From: DATGPD01 sp031423015
GTDB taxonomy: Bacteria; Planctomycetota; UBA1135; UBA2386
Reading direction: 5' to 3'
DNA length: 64,000 bases
Assembly: GCA_031423015.1 (NCBI GenBank)
Contig: JANPER010000183.1
Location: 1 to 64,000, forward strand
The notes beneath the pieces were generated by a model, which saw only the letters and a list, made by a program, of their open reading frames with translations, had not been told where the DNA came from and did not search any database. The translations under genes were made by a program, and so were the position numbers. Shown one piece after another: positions 51,186 through 60,977 of the stretch; the first letter of the stretch is position 1, and every line of letters starts with the position of its first letter.

Positions 51186-52538
51186 ATGCAGTCGACTGCC
51201 CGTAGTCTGGTTTCGATCGAAGACCTTTCGTCGGGTGAGATCCTAGAACTGTTCCGCCATGCGGAGGAGTTTGGCGCCGACATCACCGCATGGACCCACA
51301 TGTGCCGTGGCTCGATCATGGCGACGCTCTTCTTGGAGCCGAGCACGCGCACGCGCCTCAGCTTCGAGTCGGCCATGCAGCGCCTGGGAGGGGGGGTAAT
51401 CAGTGTGGCAGATGCCTCCTCGAGCAGCAGCGCGAAAGGCGAGTCGCTCGCCGACACCGTGCGCGTGGTGGGTGGCCCGTACGCCGATCTCGTGGTGATT
51501 CGCCATCCCGACGACGGCGCGGCGCGGGTGGCGGCGCGCTACGCGCGCGCGCCCGTGATCAATGGCGGCGATGGCGCGCACGAGCATCCAACGCAGACGC
51601 TGTGCGACCTCTACACACTCTGGAAGGAGAAGGGACACCTCGAGGGGCTCGACGTCGTGCTGTGTGGCGACCTCCGCCACTCGCGTACCGTGCATTCTTT
51701 CGCCTACGCATTGGCGCGCTTTCGCGCCAACTTGGTGACCATTCCGTATCCCGGCTTCGAGATGCCGCAGTATGTGCTCGACAAGCTGCGCCGCGAGTTT
51801 GGAGTGCACGCGATGGCGGCCTCAGTCGGCGAACTCCCGGGGCTAGCGGGCAAGGAGAACTCCGTGGCCTACCTCACCGCCACCAAGCCACACCAGTTGG
51901 CGTTGTTCACCCAGCCGACCACCGAGCAGGTGCAGCGCATCGACGCCATCTACATGACGCGGGCGCAGCGCGAGCGGCATGCGGGCGGGGAGATGCTGCG
52001 CGACGACTACCCGCGCCTGTCGGGCGAGTCACTGCGCAGCGCCATGTTCAAGGACGTGCGTGTGATGCACCCGTTGCCTCGGCTCGACGAGATCAGCTAT
52101 GACCTCGACGACGACCCGCGTGCGGTCTACTTCCGCCAGGCGGAGCTGGGCGTGCCGATACGGATGGCGTTGATGGCGTTCCTCCTTGGGCAGATCCGGC
52201 TTGACGCGCCGCCACCGGCGCAGTTCGCCGTGCAGCCTGGCCTGAGCTTCGATGCGCACGGTGGGTTGCGTTGCCGGAATGATCGGTGTGTCACCAACCG
52301 CACCGGCGGGGGCCAGTTGGCGCGCGACTTCCGTTTGGTCGAGGAAGTGTCGGCGTTGCTGACGTGTGCCTACTGCGACAAGGAAGTGCGAGCGCCCTTC
52401 GTGGGCAACTCGTCGACCAAGGACTACGTGGCGAGCGGCGCCGTGGGGGCCGCGAAGATCAGGCTAGAGCAGCGTGTCTACTTCGTTTCCGAAGAGCAGG
52501 CGATCACGGCGGCCTATCGCCCGGCCGCGTCCGGCTGA
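51186..52538 (+). CDS. pyrB: Aspartate carbamoyltransferase with fused PyrI-like zinc domain
   Basis: 450 residues from the ATG at 51186, against about 310 for a normal PyrB. The catalytic part has STRTR (53-57, carbamoyl phosphate), SAKGESLADT (the mobile Lys loop), HPTQTLCDLYT and HPLPR (from residue 295). The C-terminal 100 residues hold Cys363, Cys368, Cys394 and Cys397 (CRNDRC ... CAYCDKE), spaced 5, 26 and 3, close to the PyrI zinc site (5, 24, 3). The PyrI nucleotide-binding domain is not seen. So a single chain carries catalytic and zinc domains, reminiscent of PyrBI fusions. It makes carbamoyl aspartate in pyrimidine synthesis. Confidence 0.92.
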   Translation: MQSTARSLVSIEDLSSGEILELFRHAEEFGADITAWTHMCRGSIMATLFLEPSTRTRLSFESAMQRLGGGVISVADASSSSSAKGESLADTVRVVGGPYADLVVIRHPDDGAARVAARYARAPVINGGDGAHEHPTQTLCDLYTLWKEKGHLEGLDVVLCGDLRHSRTVHSFAYALARFRANLVTIPYPGFEMPQYVLDKLRREFGVHAMAASVGELPGLAGKENSVAYLTATKPHQLALFTQPTTEQVQRIDAIYMTRAQRERHAGGEMLRDDYPRLSGESLRSAMFKDVRVMHPLPRLDEISYDLDDDPRAVYFRQAELGVPIRMALMAFLLGQIRLDAPPPAQFAVQPGLSFDAHGGLRCRNDRCVTNRTGGGQLARDFRLVEEVSALLTCAYCDKEVRAPFVGNSSTKDYVASGAVGAAKIRLEQRVYFVSEEQAITAAYRPAASG

Positions 52539-53027
52539 TCGGGCAAAGCCGTTGCCGCGGATCGAAAGGCCATCACTATAAAAGTAGCTTTGATCGCGCG
52601 CGGATTTGCGTGCGGTTTCGCGCGGAGGACCCCCAGCCAGTTTGCGCCTCGTCCGATAGCAGGCCGCAAGCCCCCATCCCGACGATGTTTGCGATTGACA
52701 CCCTGGCGGCACGGGACTTGTTCGGTCACCCTGATGAGGTCGGCTCAGCGCCGGGCGACCGCGTCGCAACACCCCGCATTTCAAGTTCAAGGTGACCCAC
52801 GATCCCGTTGCGATAGACTTCATGGCAAGCTCTCGACCCCGGTGCGACGAAAGAAGCACCAGTGGAGGGCTATCTCGCGACCCCACACTGACTTCCAACC
52901 TCTGACGACGGCTTGTCTTGTGCCTGAGACCGACTCGCCGAAGTGCCAGTTCGCCGCCGCCTTGCCCAGGGCGGCAGAAGCTGGCGACACCCCGTCTGAC
53001 GAGACCCCCCCTGCACAAACGACGACG
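52539..53027. other. 489-base intergenic region with a possible promoter at 52552-52582
   Basis: TATAAA at 52577-52582 is unusually AT-rich for this window and TTGCCG lies 19 bases upstream (52552-52557), a possible vegetative promoter for the large lipoprotein, which would give a leader of about 430 bases. Nothing else recognised. The in-frame upstream extension of the lipoprotein is not protein-like. Confidence 0.35.
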
Positions 53028-56000
53028 ATGAAGCTGATGAAGACATGGATCGGTTCTGCGCTGGTTTACCTTCCGCTGATGCTTGCGTCGTGCGGTGGAG
53101 GTGGTGGGCGAGCGGCAGGGGTTGGCGGTGGCGGTGGTGACTTCACCTTGCTGCGAGTGACTCCGCCTGACAACGCGAGCCTCTTCCTTAACGACGCCAT
53201 CCAGTTCGACTTCACGGCGCCTGTCGACCTGAGCACGGCAGACTTGAACAGCGTGTCGTTCAACGTGTTCGACCTGACGGGTCGTCCGCTCGGTGAGCAA
53301 CCCAGGGGCACGTTCCGTGTGAGCACCGCGCCCGGTGACTCCGCGCCCGGTCGTCGGTTGGAGTTCGTCCCGCTGCTTCCTACCAACGATCTGTTTTCGA
53401 ACGGCGGCTTCAAGCCCGCCCGGCGCTACATCGTGCAGCTGGTGGGAGGCGACCGCCGCAACGGCATCGTCTTGAAGGATGCCAGCGGTCGCGAGCTTTC
53501 GGTTCCGGTGTCGTTCGCTTTCACCACCGTAGACGGTTCGACGGCCGGCGAGCTATTCCGCAACACCAAGCAGGGTGGACCCCGACGTGCCGGATTCGCA
53601 GTGGTGCCGTCGGAGTTGCGCGCGAACGGTGTGCGATCGGTTGCGCTGAACTTCAGTTCCACTAGCCCGATCGAAGTGCGGTTGAGCTTCGATCAACCGG
53701 TCAACCCGCAGAGCGTCAATGTTCCGGTGACGCTCGATCTCGACCCTCGCACCCGTGACGCTGGTCGGCGCGGGCGCGTGTTCCTCGAGTACGATGACCC
53801 CTCCGCTGGCGGAGACGACACCTGGATTCCTGCTGAGGTTGAACTCGAGCGCAACGAACTCGAGGGTTCAACGATCGTGCTGCGTCCCATCGGTGTGCTT
53901 CCGAACAACGCGCCGATCGACGTGCGCGTGCTCAATACGTTTGAGGACATGGCCGGCGAGTCGAACGTTGCGGACGCGGCCTACACGTCGTTGTTCGGCA
54001 GCTTTGTCGTCGAAGCGCGGCACGATCCGCAGTTCGACGCGATGGTCGAACGTTTCGATGGCCTCGGCGCCATCGACCTGTCGACCCCGTTTCTCGAGCC
54101 GATTGCGGAGGTCGAGGATGGGAGCGTCCGCGCGAGTCTGGCCTTCGAGGGCGAAGCCTCGACGGTGGACTTCGAGCCGGCTCAGCAGGAAACCATCCTC
54201 AACACGGACTTCACCCGCATCACCCTCCGCTCGGGGCGCAGCATCAACGTGTCCGGCGGCGTGTTCCAGTTTCAGAATGTGCGTATCCCGCGCGACTTCC
54301 GAGTAATCGGCCAAGGCTCCAAACCAATGGTTTGGCTGGTGACCGGCGAAATGATCGTCGAAGGCGAGTTGCGCTGTGACGGCGGTGAGGGTGAGGCGGT
54401 GTTTAGCACGTCGGCGGAGCTGCCGTCGAACGGCGGTGTCGGCCAGTGTGGTGGCGGTCGCGGCGGCCGTGGCAGCGTGGTGACGACGGCGCGCACCTTA
54501 CGAGCCGAGAATGGCTTTGGCTCGGACAACGTGACGGGCGGCGGTGGCGAGGGTGGTCAGCACTCTTGCGAAGGCAGCACGCGCAACAACTGTCGCATCG
54601 GCAGCGGTGGCGGTGGCGGTGCATTTGCCACCAAGGGTGATCCAGACTTCTACACGCTGTTCGCGCGCTTCCGCGGAACTGGTACTGGTGAGTTCGATAT
54701 GCGCGGCGGCGATGGCCGCGTCGGCTGCCAAAACAAGAATCCGCAGAACAACCCCGGGGTTGGCTCTGGTGTCTCGGGGCCGTTGGGCTTTATCGATGCG
54801 GACGAGAACAACAACTTCTTCGGCTCGGCGTTGCGGTTCACTCCCCTCGGGATCCCCTCTTTGCGCCTGGCTGGTGAGTTGGGTACTTACCGAGGCGGCG
54901 CTGGCGGTGGCGGCGGTGGTGACGGCGCGACCGAGTGCAACAATCCGACGAACTGGCGAACCGATGCCAAGGGCGGCGGCGGCGGCGGGGGTGCGGGTGC
55001 GTTGATCATCAAGTGCCTTGGTCGCGTACGCATCGCGAGCACCGGCCGTATCACGGCAAATGGTGGCGACGGTGGCGGCGGCTTCCCCAACGGTACTTCG
55101 GCGGCGAGTACGACCGGGCCGGCAGGTGCCGGTGGTGGTGGCGCTTCCGGCGGCATGGTGGTGGTGATGGCCTCGCGCCTGGAGATCGTACGCCACGGCG
55201 CCACCTATGGCGACGCGACCACCACGACGCGCGGCGCCGGTGGCTACGATTTTGCGATCACTGCGGACGGTGGCGTCGGACGGCGCAATCCGCAGATTGG
55301 TTTGATGGCGATCCGCGGGAAGTACCCGACCGCCTTCATCAGCAATGAGGCGCCCGAAACGGCTGCCTCCTGGCACGGTGACATTGGCGATCGGCCGGTC
55401 GGCGGCTTTGGTGGCAACGGCGTGGTGCAGTTGATGACGCCGTCACTGGGCGATGTTGACGGCACCGGGTCGTTCTTCGACGACAACATCTACTTCTACG
55501 CGACGGACACCGACGTTGAGACAACCGCGGCCTTGCCCGGGCCAACCAAGAAGCTCCTGCTCGGTTGGCGCGGCTACCGCCAGGGTGTTCGCAACGTCGA
55601 CGATCGGGACAACGACATCACGTTGCCCGCCAATGGTTTTGGCATCGGCGACATCAAGCCGCCACCGATCCTGCTGCCAGCTCCGTTCGGTCCGCTTTCG
55701 CGCGTCGTGTCACGGCCGGTAGACCTGGGCCGTGTCGATCGCATCGAAAGCAGCACCGCCCAGGGCGTGCGAACGATCGTGCCGCGCGGCTCTGCTACCG
55801 GCGACCCCTTCACCAACCTGAGGTCAGGGCCGACGTACAACTTTTTGGGCACGCAGTGGGAAGCGTCCAGCACCGCCCCGGGCTACCTGACCTACGCCGG
55901 TGGCCAGCAATGGTGGCCGGCGGTCACTGGTAGCTTGGCGACGGTTGCGCGGATCGTGCCTGACGCGACTCTCAATTCGCGTCCCGCCTACCGCGTCGAG

Positions 56001-56528
56001 CTTGTGGCCAGCAATCCGGTGCTGGCGCAGATCCCCGGTCGCTACACCGGATACTTGGCTCAGCTGATGGCTGGCAGCAATGTGGTGGGTGAGTTCCGCG
56101 TGCTCGATCATGACGGCACCGCGGTCTACCTATCGCCGACGGGCGGGGCCGTGCCGGCCGGCGTCACGAGTGTCCAGCTGGTCGGCAAGTTCGTGACGGT
56201 CGAGACCGAAGGGGTGAGCGGCTTGGGTCAGTTCCAGAATGGGGTCCCCCTTGCCAACGTGCGAATCGGCTTCGCCTTCTATCGCGACGCGCGCGACCCA
56301 GCCACTCGGTCCCCGCTCACGGGCTTCCACTACGACCTCAATCAAGCGAACACGACCTTGGTGCGCACGTTGCGTGACGGACACTATCGGTTCGTGCAGT
56401 ACGACATCGTCTTCAACACGCTGTTCTCGCCAAACGCGGCGACCAAGAACATCGACAGGGACCGGAAGCTGGCGCCAACTGCCCCTCGACCCAGGGTGCG
56501 CGAGTTGGTTCTGCCGTTCCAGTTCTAG
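53028..56528 (+). CDS. Giant glycine-rich lipoprotein with Ig-like domains
   Basis: 1166 residues. Lipoprotein signal ending LMLASC, followed by GGGGG. Two Ig-like domains of SbsA type follow: LLRVTPPDNASLFLNDAIQFDFTAPVDLSTADLNSVSF and a second near RSVALNFSSTSPIEVRLSFDQPVNPQSVNV. A beta-rich mid section leads to a glycine-rich region (about residues 460-720) with runs such as GGAGGGGGGDG and GGGGGGGAGALIIKCLG, recalling the glycine-rich cell-wall style of surface proteins. The C-terminal third is beta-rich. Probably outer-membrane or surface anchored. Start at 53028 keeps the lipobox near residue 22. Confidence 0.8.
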   Translation: MKLMKTWIGSALVYLPLMLASCGGGGGRAAGVGGGGGDFTLLRVTPPDNASLFLNDAIQFDFTAPVDLSTADLNSVSFNVFDLTGRPLGEQPRGTFRVSTAPGDSAPGRRLEFVPLLPTNDLFSNGGFKPARRYIVQLVGGDRRNGIVLKDASGRELSVPVSFAFTTVDGSTAGELFRNTKQGGPRRAGFAVVPSELRANGVRSVALNFSSTSPIEVRLSFDQPVNPQSVNVPVTLDLDPRTRDAGRRGRVFLEYDDPSAGGDDTWIPAEVELERNELEGSTIVLRPIGVLPNNAPIDVRVLNTFEDMAGESNVADAAYTSLFGSFVVEARHDPQFDAMVERFDGLGAIDLSTPFLEPIAEVEDGSVRASLAFEGEASTVDFEPAQQETILNTDFTRITLRSGRSINVSGGVFQFQNVRIPRDFRVIGQGSKPMVWLVTGEMIVEGELRCDGGEGEAVFSTSAELPSNGGVGQCGGGRGGRGSVVTTARTLRAENGFGSDNVTGGGGEGGQHSCEGSTRNNCRIGSGGGGGAFATKGDPDFYTLFARFRGTGTGEFDMRGGDGRVGCQNKNPQNNPGVGSGVSGPLGFIDADENNNFFGSALRFTPLGIPSLRLAGELGTYRGGAGGGGGGDGATECNNPTNWRTDAKGGGGGGGAGALIIKCLGRVRIASTGRITANGGDGGGGFPNGTSAASTTGPAGAGGGGASGGMVVVMASRLEIVRHGATYGDATTTTRGAGGYDFAITADGGVGRRNPQIGLMAIRGKYPTAFISNEAPETAASWHGDIGDRPVGGFGGNGVVQLMTPSLGDVDGTGSFFDDNIYFYATDTDVETTAALPGPTKKLLLGWRGYRQGVRNVDDRDNDITLPANGFGIGDIKPPPILLPAPFGPLSRVVSRPVDLGRVDRIESSTAQGVRTIVPRGSATGDPFTNLRSGPTYNFLGTQWEASSTAPGYLTYAGGQQWWPAVTGSLATVARIVPDATLNSRPAYRVELVASNPVLAQIPGRYTGYLAQLMAGSNVVGEFRVLDHDGTAVYLSPTGGAVPAGVTSVQLVGKFVTVETEGVSGLGQFQNGVPLANVRIGFAFYRDARDPATRSPLTGFHYDLNQANTTLVRTLRDGHYRFVQYDIVFNTLFSPNAATKNIDRDRKLAPTAPRPRVRELVLPFQF

Positions 56529-56573
56529 TAGACAGTAGGCATTCGAAACATGACAACTCCGAGGGACATGCAG

Positions 56574-59500
56574 ATGCGTAAGTCTCTAGCAACGCTGACG
56601 ACATGCGCCATGGTCTGGGCACTGCTTGGTGCCTGCGATGGCAGTACGAAAAAGAACAATGGCAGTGGGGGCGGCACCGGCAATGACCTGCGCTTGGCGA
56701 CCGTCGACTATGGTCGGCTCGTCGATATCTACGCTTACCGCCGCGTGAACGTTGCGAATGGTCAACGACGCGACTTGGCGAATCGGGTGGCCACGCTCGT
56801 CCAACGCGATGTCGTGATCGATCCTCGTATCGAGACGCAGTCGCTGTTCGATCCGGTGGGCGAGGAGGACCCGAACGCCTCCTTCCGCTTCCAGCCGTTC
56901 GACGTCGTCACCGGACACGAGGAACTCCTGGTCTTGTGGGATGACAGTCACCCCGACGAGCAGGCTCGCTTCCAGTTCGCGCTGTTACGCGCGCAGACGG
57001 GCTTGGTCCCGGTCGCCGCCGCGTACTCGGGACAGAACACCACGGTGCAGCCGATCCCGGTCGTGCCGCGCAACGCCGCGCTGCGGCTGAAGTTCACCCG
57101 CACCTTGACCGTGGACCGCAGCTTCTTCGCGGTCAATACTGGGGCCCTGCAGGTGCTCGAGATTGTCGACGACCCACGGACCGTCACGCCGCAGCGGGCT
57201 TTCAGGGCCCTGCCCTATCGCGTGCTCGTCCAAGGCGACTCGCTGGTGCTCGACCCATCGCTGCTCGGTGGTGAGGTGAGCGCTGGTGGTAAGACGTCTG
57301 CGGGGTTGCCCACCAGCCGCGACAACGTGATCGCCAACGTTCGCCTTGCGATTCCGACGCAGTCTGTCGGCGCCAGCCTTGGCGTGAAGGCGGACAACGT
57401 CTCGCAGCTCAACGGCAACGATCGCTCGGGCTTGCCGTCGGTGATCCGCGATTTCCGCACCGGCAACGCGAGCGACGGTCGCGTCGGCACCCTGTTGGAC
57501 GTGGATCGACCGATGCTAGTGGCCGATGTGCCTATGGGCATCACTGAGATCGACGCGGCCAATCGGGTCATCAAGATCAACAAGCGTGGGGCCAAAGTGG
57601 CGGTACGCGGACAGGTACCGTTCGTGTCTGGCCCCCTGGCAGCTACGGGCCTCGTTCTGCCGCTCGGACCCGTGCAGGTGCCGACTGTGATCCCTTTGCG
57701 CTCGGGCGATTTCATTACTCAGTTCGTGCAGACCCCCTCGGGTCGGGTGCGGGTCCGCGCAGAGGTCATCATGAACCTAGACGTGTCGAATACGGGCACG
57801 TTGACGGGCAACTCCAACCTGGGGCGCGCTGCTGACGGCAGCGACGGGGGCGAAGCCGAGACGGTTCGCGTACAGGTCTCCTCTCTCTCGGTGACGAACT
57901 CCGATGGAGTGACCGCCTCCTTCTTTGCGAGCAGCAGTCCGTTGGGCGCTGACTGCACGTTGCGAGCGCACTACTACGAGAACGTGCCGTACTCGTCAGG
58001 CAGCTTTGCGGTGACTGACGCATCGCGGCGGGCTGAGTTCGTGACGTTCGATCCCGCGACTCCGCGCATCGACCCGTTGACTCGTCTGCCGATTCCATTG
58101 GGGACCCGCATCAACCCAGTTGCAGCGCTCTCCGTACGCTTCAGCGAGCCGCTCGACTTTGACAGCGTGGACTCGACAGCGAATGCCCTCATAGCCAACC
58201 GGTTCTTGCCCGACCGCACGACGGCGGCAGGCCCTGTGTTTGACATCGTGCAGCTGCTGGCATCGGTCAAGCCGGCCGCGCTTTCGATGGTGGGTACCCT
58301 GCGCGAGGCCCAGCAAGACGGCACCGTGCTGCGCCTCAATCTGCCGATGGGGCACACCCACGTGACCGGAGTTGCGGAGGACTACTGGCTGCACCTGCTG
58401 GGGACCAGCGCGGGCGTCAAGGATCTCGCGAACAACAGTCTCGACATCTTCGATCGCCGTATCGGTTCAGACCAGCGTCGTGCCTTCTCGCTGAAATACT
58501 CGCTCGAGTCGATGGCGGTCGAGAACGAGGTTGGTGTGCGCTCGATCCGCTTCGAGAGCGACGACGAGGATGGCACCAAGCCCGGGTCGCCCGACTTCTT
58601 TGGACAGTTCGAGTTGCGCGATGGTCAAATCTTCGCGTCGCCGGTCACGCGCTTTTCAAAGATCGCGGACACCGTCGACCTCGTGAACATCAACCGGGGT
58701 CCGAACGGCGAGTGTTTCAACGAAGGCTCAGCCACGCTACCTGCCCCGCCGGGGACCGCTGGATTCCACGTTCGCTGGGGGCCGCTCTACACCACGCCCT
58801 CGATGGTGCAGAACACCGGGCCCAACTTGCCGCCAAACCCGTTCCAGCCACCCGCCCAACCGGGCTATGTGTATGGCGGCATCGGCGGCCCGCACAATCC
58901 ACGCGGCGTGCGTGAGCAGGTCACCTATCGCGAAGATGACTTCGGCCTCGGATACCACGATTCCGACACGATGATGATCGATGTCGAGCAGTTGTACTGG
59001 TCGCCGTGGAACAACAATGCGGTCCAATTCGATCAGTTCGACCGCTACACCCTGCGCATGGGCCACTCGGTCAAGCGCCCGGACCTGCGCGTCAATTGGG
59101 TCCCTGCAACCATGACGGCGCCGCCTTACTGCGGCCTCGACTGCGCCAGCTTGTTTTCTGGGCTAGACACCCACTTCGACAACAACCCGCTCAACGGCGT
59201 GATGGTCGAAGTCGTGAAGGACAAGGCCTACACCATCGATCCGGCGGACTCCTTCCGAGGCAGTTCCCTCAACGTTTACACGCCGTTCCCGCGCTTTACC
59301 CGTACCTTCACGTGGCGGGACTCGCGCTTGGCATCGTGGAACATGGGAACTCAGACCGCCACTGGTCTCGGGGGGGCGATGCAACCCAACCAGGAGACGA
59401 TTCCTCCGAAGGACACGACAACCGACGTGTCGTCGCCTTGGGAGCAGGATCTGTTTCCGGAGGGCTTCTCCGGGTTGCCGGCGCCGAACCCGCCACGTAG

Positions 59501-60578
59501 GCGGTTTCCGACGGCGTCCGGCTACGTTGTCAACGACCCGGGCGACTTCCGGGGCCATCGGCAACTGGACCTCGACCCGATTGCTTTGCCGTTGCTCGTC
59601 GAGTTCAACGTGTGGCCCGAGTCCCGTACAAACGGGACGGCTGGTGGCAACAACCGGATGCACATCGGATTCGTAGGGCTCAACGTCGCTCACCAGTCAC
59701 CGACCTGGGGCTATTTTGATTGGGGCGTAGTGCCTACTCCGCCAACGGCCCCGGCGCCGTTCCAGTATTGGAATCAGCAGGACCCTGTGCCGCGCCCCAA
59801 CTGTGGTGGCTTGCAGTATCCGCGCTTCACTGTCCTAAGTGGTGGCTATATCGATGCTACGGGTGGTGAAGCGCGCGTCGATCCGGCGAACGAGCGTGAT
59901 GCTCGGGGATCCGTGGTTTTGGATGCTGGCGCGCTCGACACGACCACTGGCCTCCGCACCATTGGACCCGCGAATGACCACTTGTATTGGGCGCAGGCCA
60001 ACTTCGTGCGTCGGGTGTCGATGTGCACGTTTGGGTTCTTCGACACACTGCGGCCCAATCGACACGCCTTGGTTCTCCAAGAGGTGGGCGTGCCATGGGA
60101 TGGTCTGTCCAATCTCGATGGCCTCCCCAACTTCTCAGCGACCAACAATCGTCGCGTGCTCGACATGGTCGCGATCATGGATCCTCCGCTCGAGAGGCAG
60201 CCCAGCGGGACCTCGGTCTTGCTCGAGGTGCGCGGCGCCGAGATCATCGCACGCAGCACCGACCTTTGGGACCGCGCGGCGCAGAATCGAGCCACCGAGC
60301 GCAATAACTTGCTCAACCCTGACTACGCTTGCGAAGCCTTCCGCTACGCGATGGCGAACCCGGGTGGCATGAGTACCGGGCCTCGCGTGACCGTGGATGG
60401 TCTGACGCCATACGCCAGCCTCGAGAACCTCGACCAGTTGCGCGGTACGCTCACGCGTCTCTTGCCGCGGTACATTAATTTCCGCGTCGTGTTCGAGAAC
60501 GACATCAACACGAGTTCGCCCAAGCGGCCGTCGCTGAAGAGTCTGTCGCTGGTCTACCGTGTGAAGGCTCCGAATTGA
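56574..60578 (+). CDS. Giant lipoprotein of unknown function
   Basis: 1334 residues. The ATG at 56574 was chosen because GAGGG lies eight bases upstream; ATGs at 56550 and 56568 are in frame. Signal with lipobox (TTCAMVWALLGAC), then a Ser/Gly/Asn linker. An Ig-like unit is hinted at by PVVPRNAALRLKFTRTLTVDRSFFAVNTGAL and again by NPVAALSVRFSEPLDFDSVDSTANAL, both resembling SbsA-like Ig modules. Later parts are rich in Asn/Pro/Tyr loops with several Cys and carry no domain I recognise. Same-strand neighbour 45 bases after the Gly-rich lipoprotein, so likely co-transcribed. Confidence 0.78.
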   Translation: MRKSLATLTTCAMVWALLGACDGSTKKNNGSGGGTGNDLRLATVDYGRLVDIYAYRRVNVANGQRRDLANRVATLVQRDVVIDPRIETQSLFDPVGEEDPNASFRFQPFDVVTGHEELLVLWDDSHPDEQARFQFALLRAQTGLVPVAAAYSGQNTTVQPIPVVPRNAALRLKFTRTLTVDRSFFAVNTGALQVLEIVDDPRTVTPQRAFRALPYRVLVQGDSLVLDPSLLGGEVSAGGKTSAGLPTSRDNVIANVRLAIPTQSVGASLGVKADNVSQLNGNDRSGLPSVIRDFRTGNASDGRVGTLLDVDRPMLVADVPMGITEIDAANRVIKINKRGAKVAVRGQVPFVSGPLAATGLVLPLGPVQVPTVIPLRSGDFITQFVQTPSGRVRVRAEVIMNLDVSNTGTLTGNSNLGRAADGSDGGEAETVRVQVSSLSVTNSDGVTASFFASSSPLGADCTLRAHYYENVPYSSGSFAVTDASRRAEFVTFDPATPRIDPLTRLPIPLGTRINPVAALSVRFSEPLDFDSVDSTANALIANRFLPDRTTAAGPVFDIVQLLASVKPAALSMVGTLREAQQDGTVLRLNLPMGHTHVTGVAEDYWLHLLGTSAGVKDLANNSLDIFDRRIGSDQRRAFSLKYSLESMAVENEVGVRSIRFESDDEDGTKPGSPDFFGQFELRDGQIFASPVTRFSKIADTVDLVNINRGPNGECFNEGSATLPAPPGTAGFHVRWGPLYTTPSMVQNTGPNLPPNPFQPPAQPGYVYGGIGGPHNPRGVREQVTYREDDFGLGYHDSDTMMIDVEQLYWSPWNNNAVQFDQFDRYTLRMGHSVKRPDLRVNWVPATMTAPPYCGLDCASLFSGLDTHFDNNPLNGVMVEVVKDKAYTIDPADSFRGSSLNVYTPFPRFTRTFTWRDSRLASWNMGTQTATGLGGAMQPNQETIPPKDTTTDVSSPWEQDLFPEGFSGLPAPNPPRRRFPTASGYVVNDPGDFRGHRQLDLDPIALPLLVEFNVWPESRTNGTAGGNNRMHIGFVGLNVAHQSPTWGYFDWGVVPTPPTAPAPFQYWNQQDPVPRPNCGGLQYPRFTVLSGGYIDATGGEARVDPANERDARGSVVLDAGALDTTTGLRTIGPANDHLYWAQANFVRRVSMCTFGFFDTLRPNRHALVLQEVGVPWDGLSNLDGLPNFSATNNRRVLDMVAIMDPPLERQPSGTSVLLEVRGAEIIARSTDLWDRAAQNRATERNNLLNPDYACEAFRYAMANPGGMSTGPRVTVDGLTPYASLENLDQLRGTLTRLLPRYINFRVVFENDINTSSPKRPSLKSLSLVYRVKAPN

Positions 60579-60607
60579 TAGATCACCCAAGGTCGATGCG
60601 CCGCGGA

Positions 60608-60756
60608 CTCAGAGCCTGAGCAACCATTGCTCAGGAAGTTCCTTGCTGGTGGGGAGGGCGGACCCTCCCCCACGCTCCCCCACGCCGGCCGCGACACGTG
60701 GCCTCCCCCCGGGCCTCCCTGGCCTCCCCCTTCTCGGCGCCTGATGGACGCCGCGT
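60608..60756 (-). repeat. Intergenic repeat element, copy B (inverted)
   Basis: Reverse complement of the element at 51017-51145. The palindrome is present but shorter: CTCAGAGCCTGAGCAA, loop CCA, TTGCTCAGG. The core blocks (CACCAGCAAGGAACT, GGGGGAGGGTCCGCC, GTGTCGCGGCCGGCGTGGGG, CATCAGGCGCCG on the minus strand) match, and this copy has an extra block of about 24 bases with another GGGGAGGCC unit. It follows the second lipoprotein. With copy A it brackets pyrB and two lipoproteins as a 9.5-kb inverted-repeat interval. The rest of the gap to 60977 shows nothing recognised. Confidence 0.85.
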
Positions 60757-60977
60757 CTCCGGCGGGTGTCGCGGACGCCTCGATGGTTGCGAACAGTCGC
60801 GGACCAGGGGAGGCCGGCGAGGGCGTCGCCGTTTAGGGGTGTCGTCTGCCCGGCTGCTTCGCGGCGCAGCAAATTGACCGCCCCATCCTGTAGAGTTGGT
60901 GTGCCTTCTCTTGGGCCGAAAGAGCCGCGAAAACACTTGTCCCGCGCGAAGCTCGGCCCGTCGCGAGTCCCGCCACG

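Noticed and set aside
54400..55250. Glycine-rich repeats as a possible DNA satellite or recombination array
   Set aside because: Repeat units are irregular and read through in frame as Gly runs of a lipoprotein; coding explains them.
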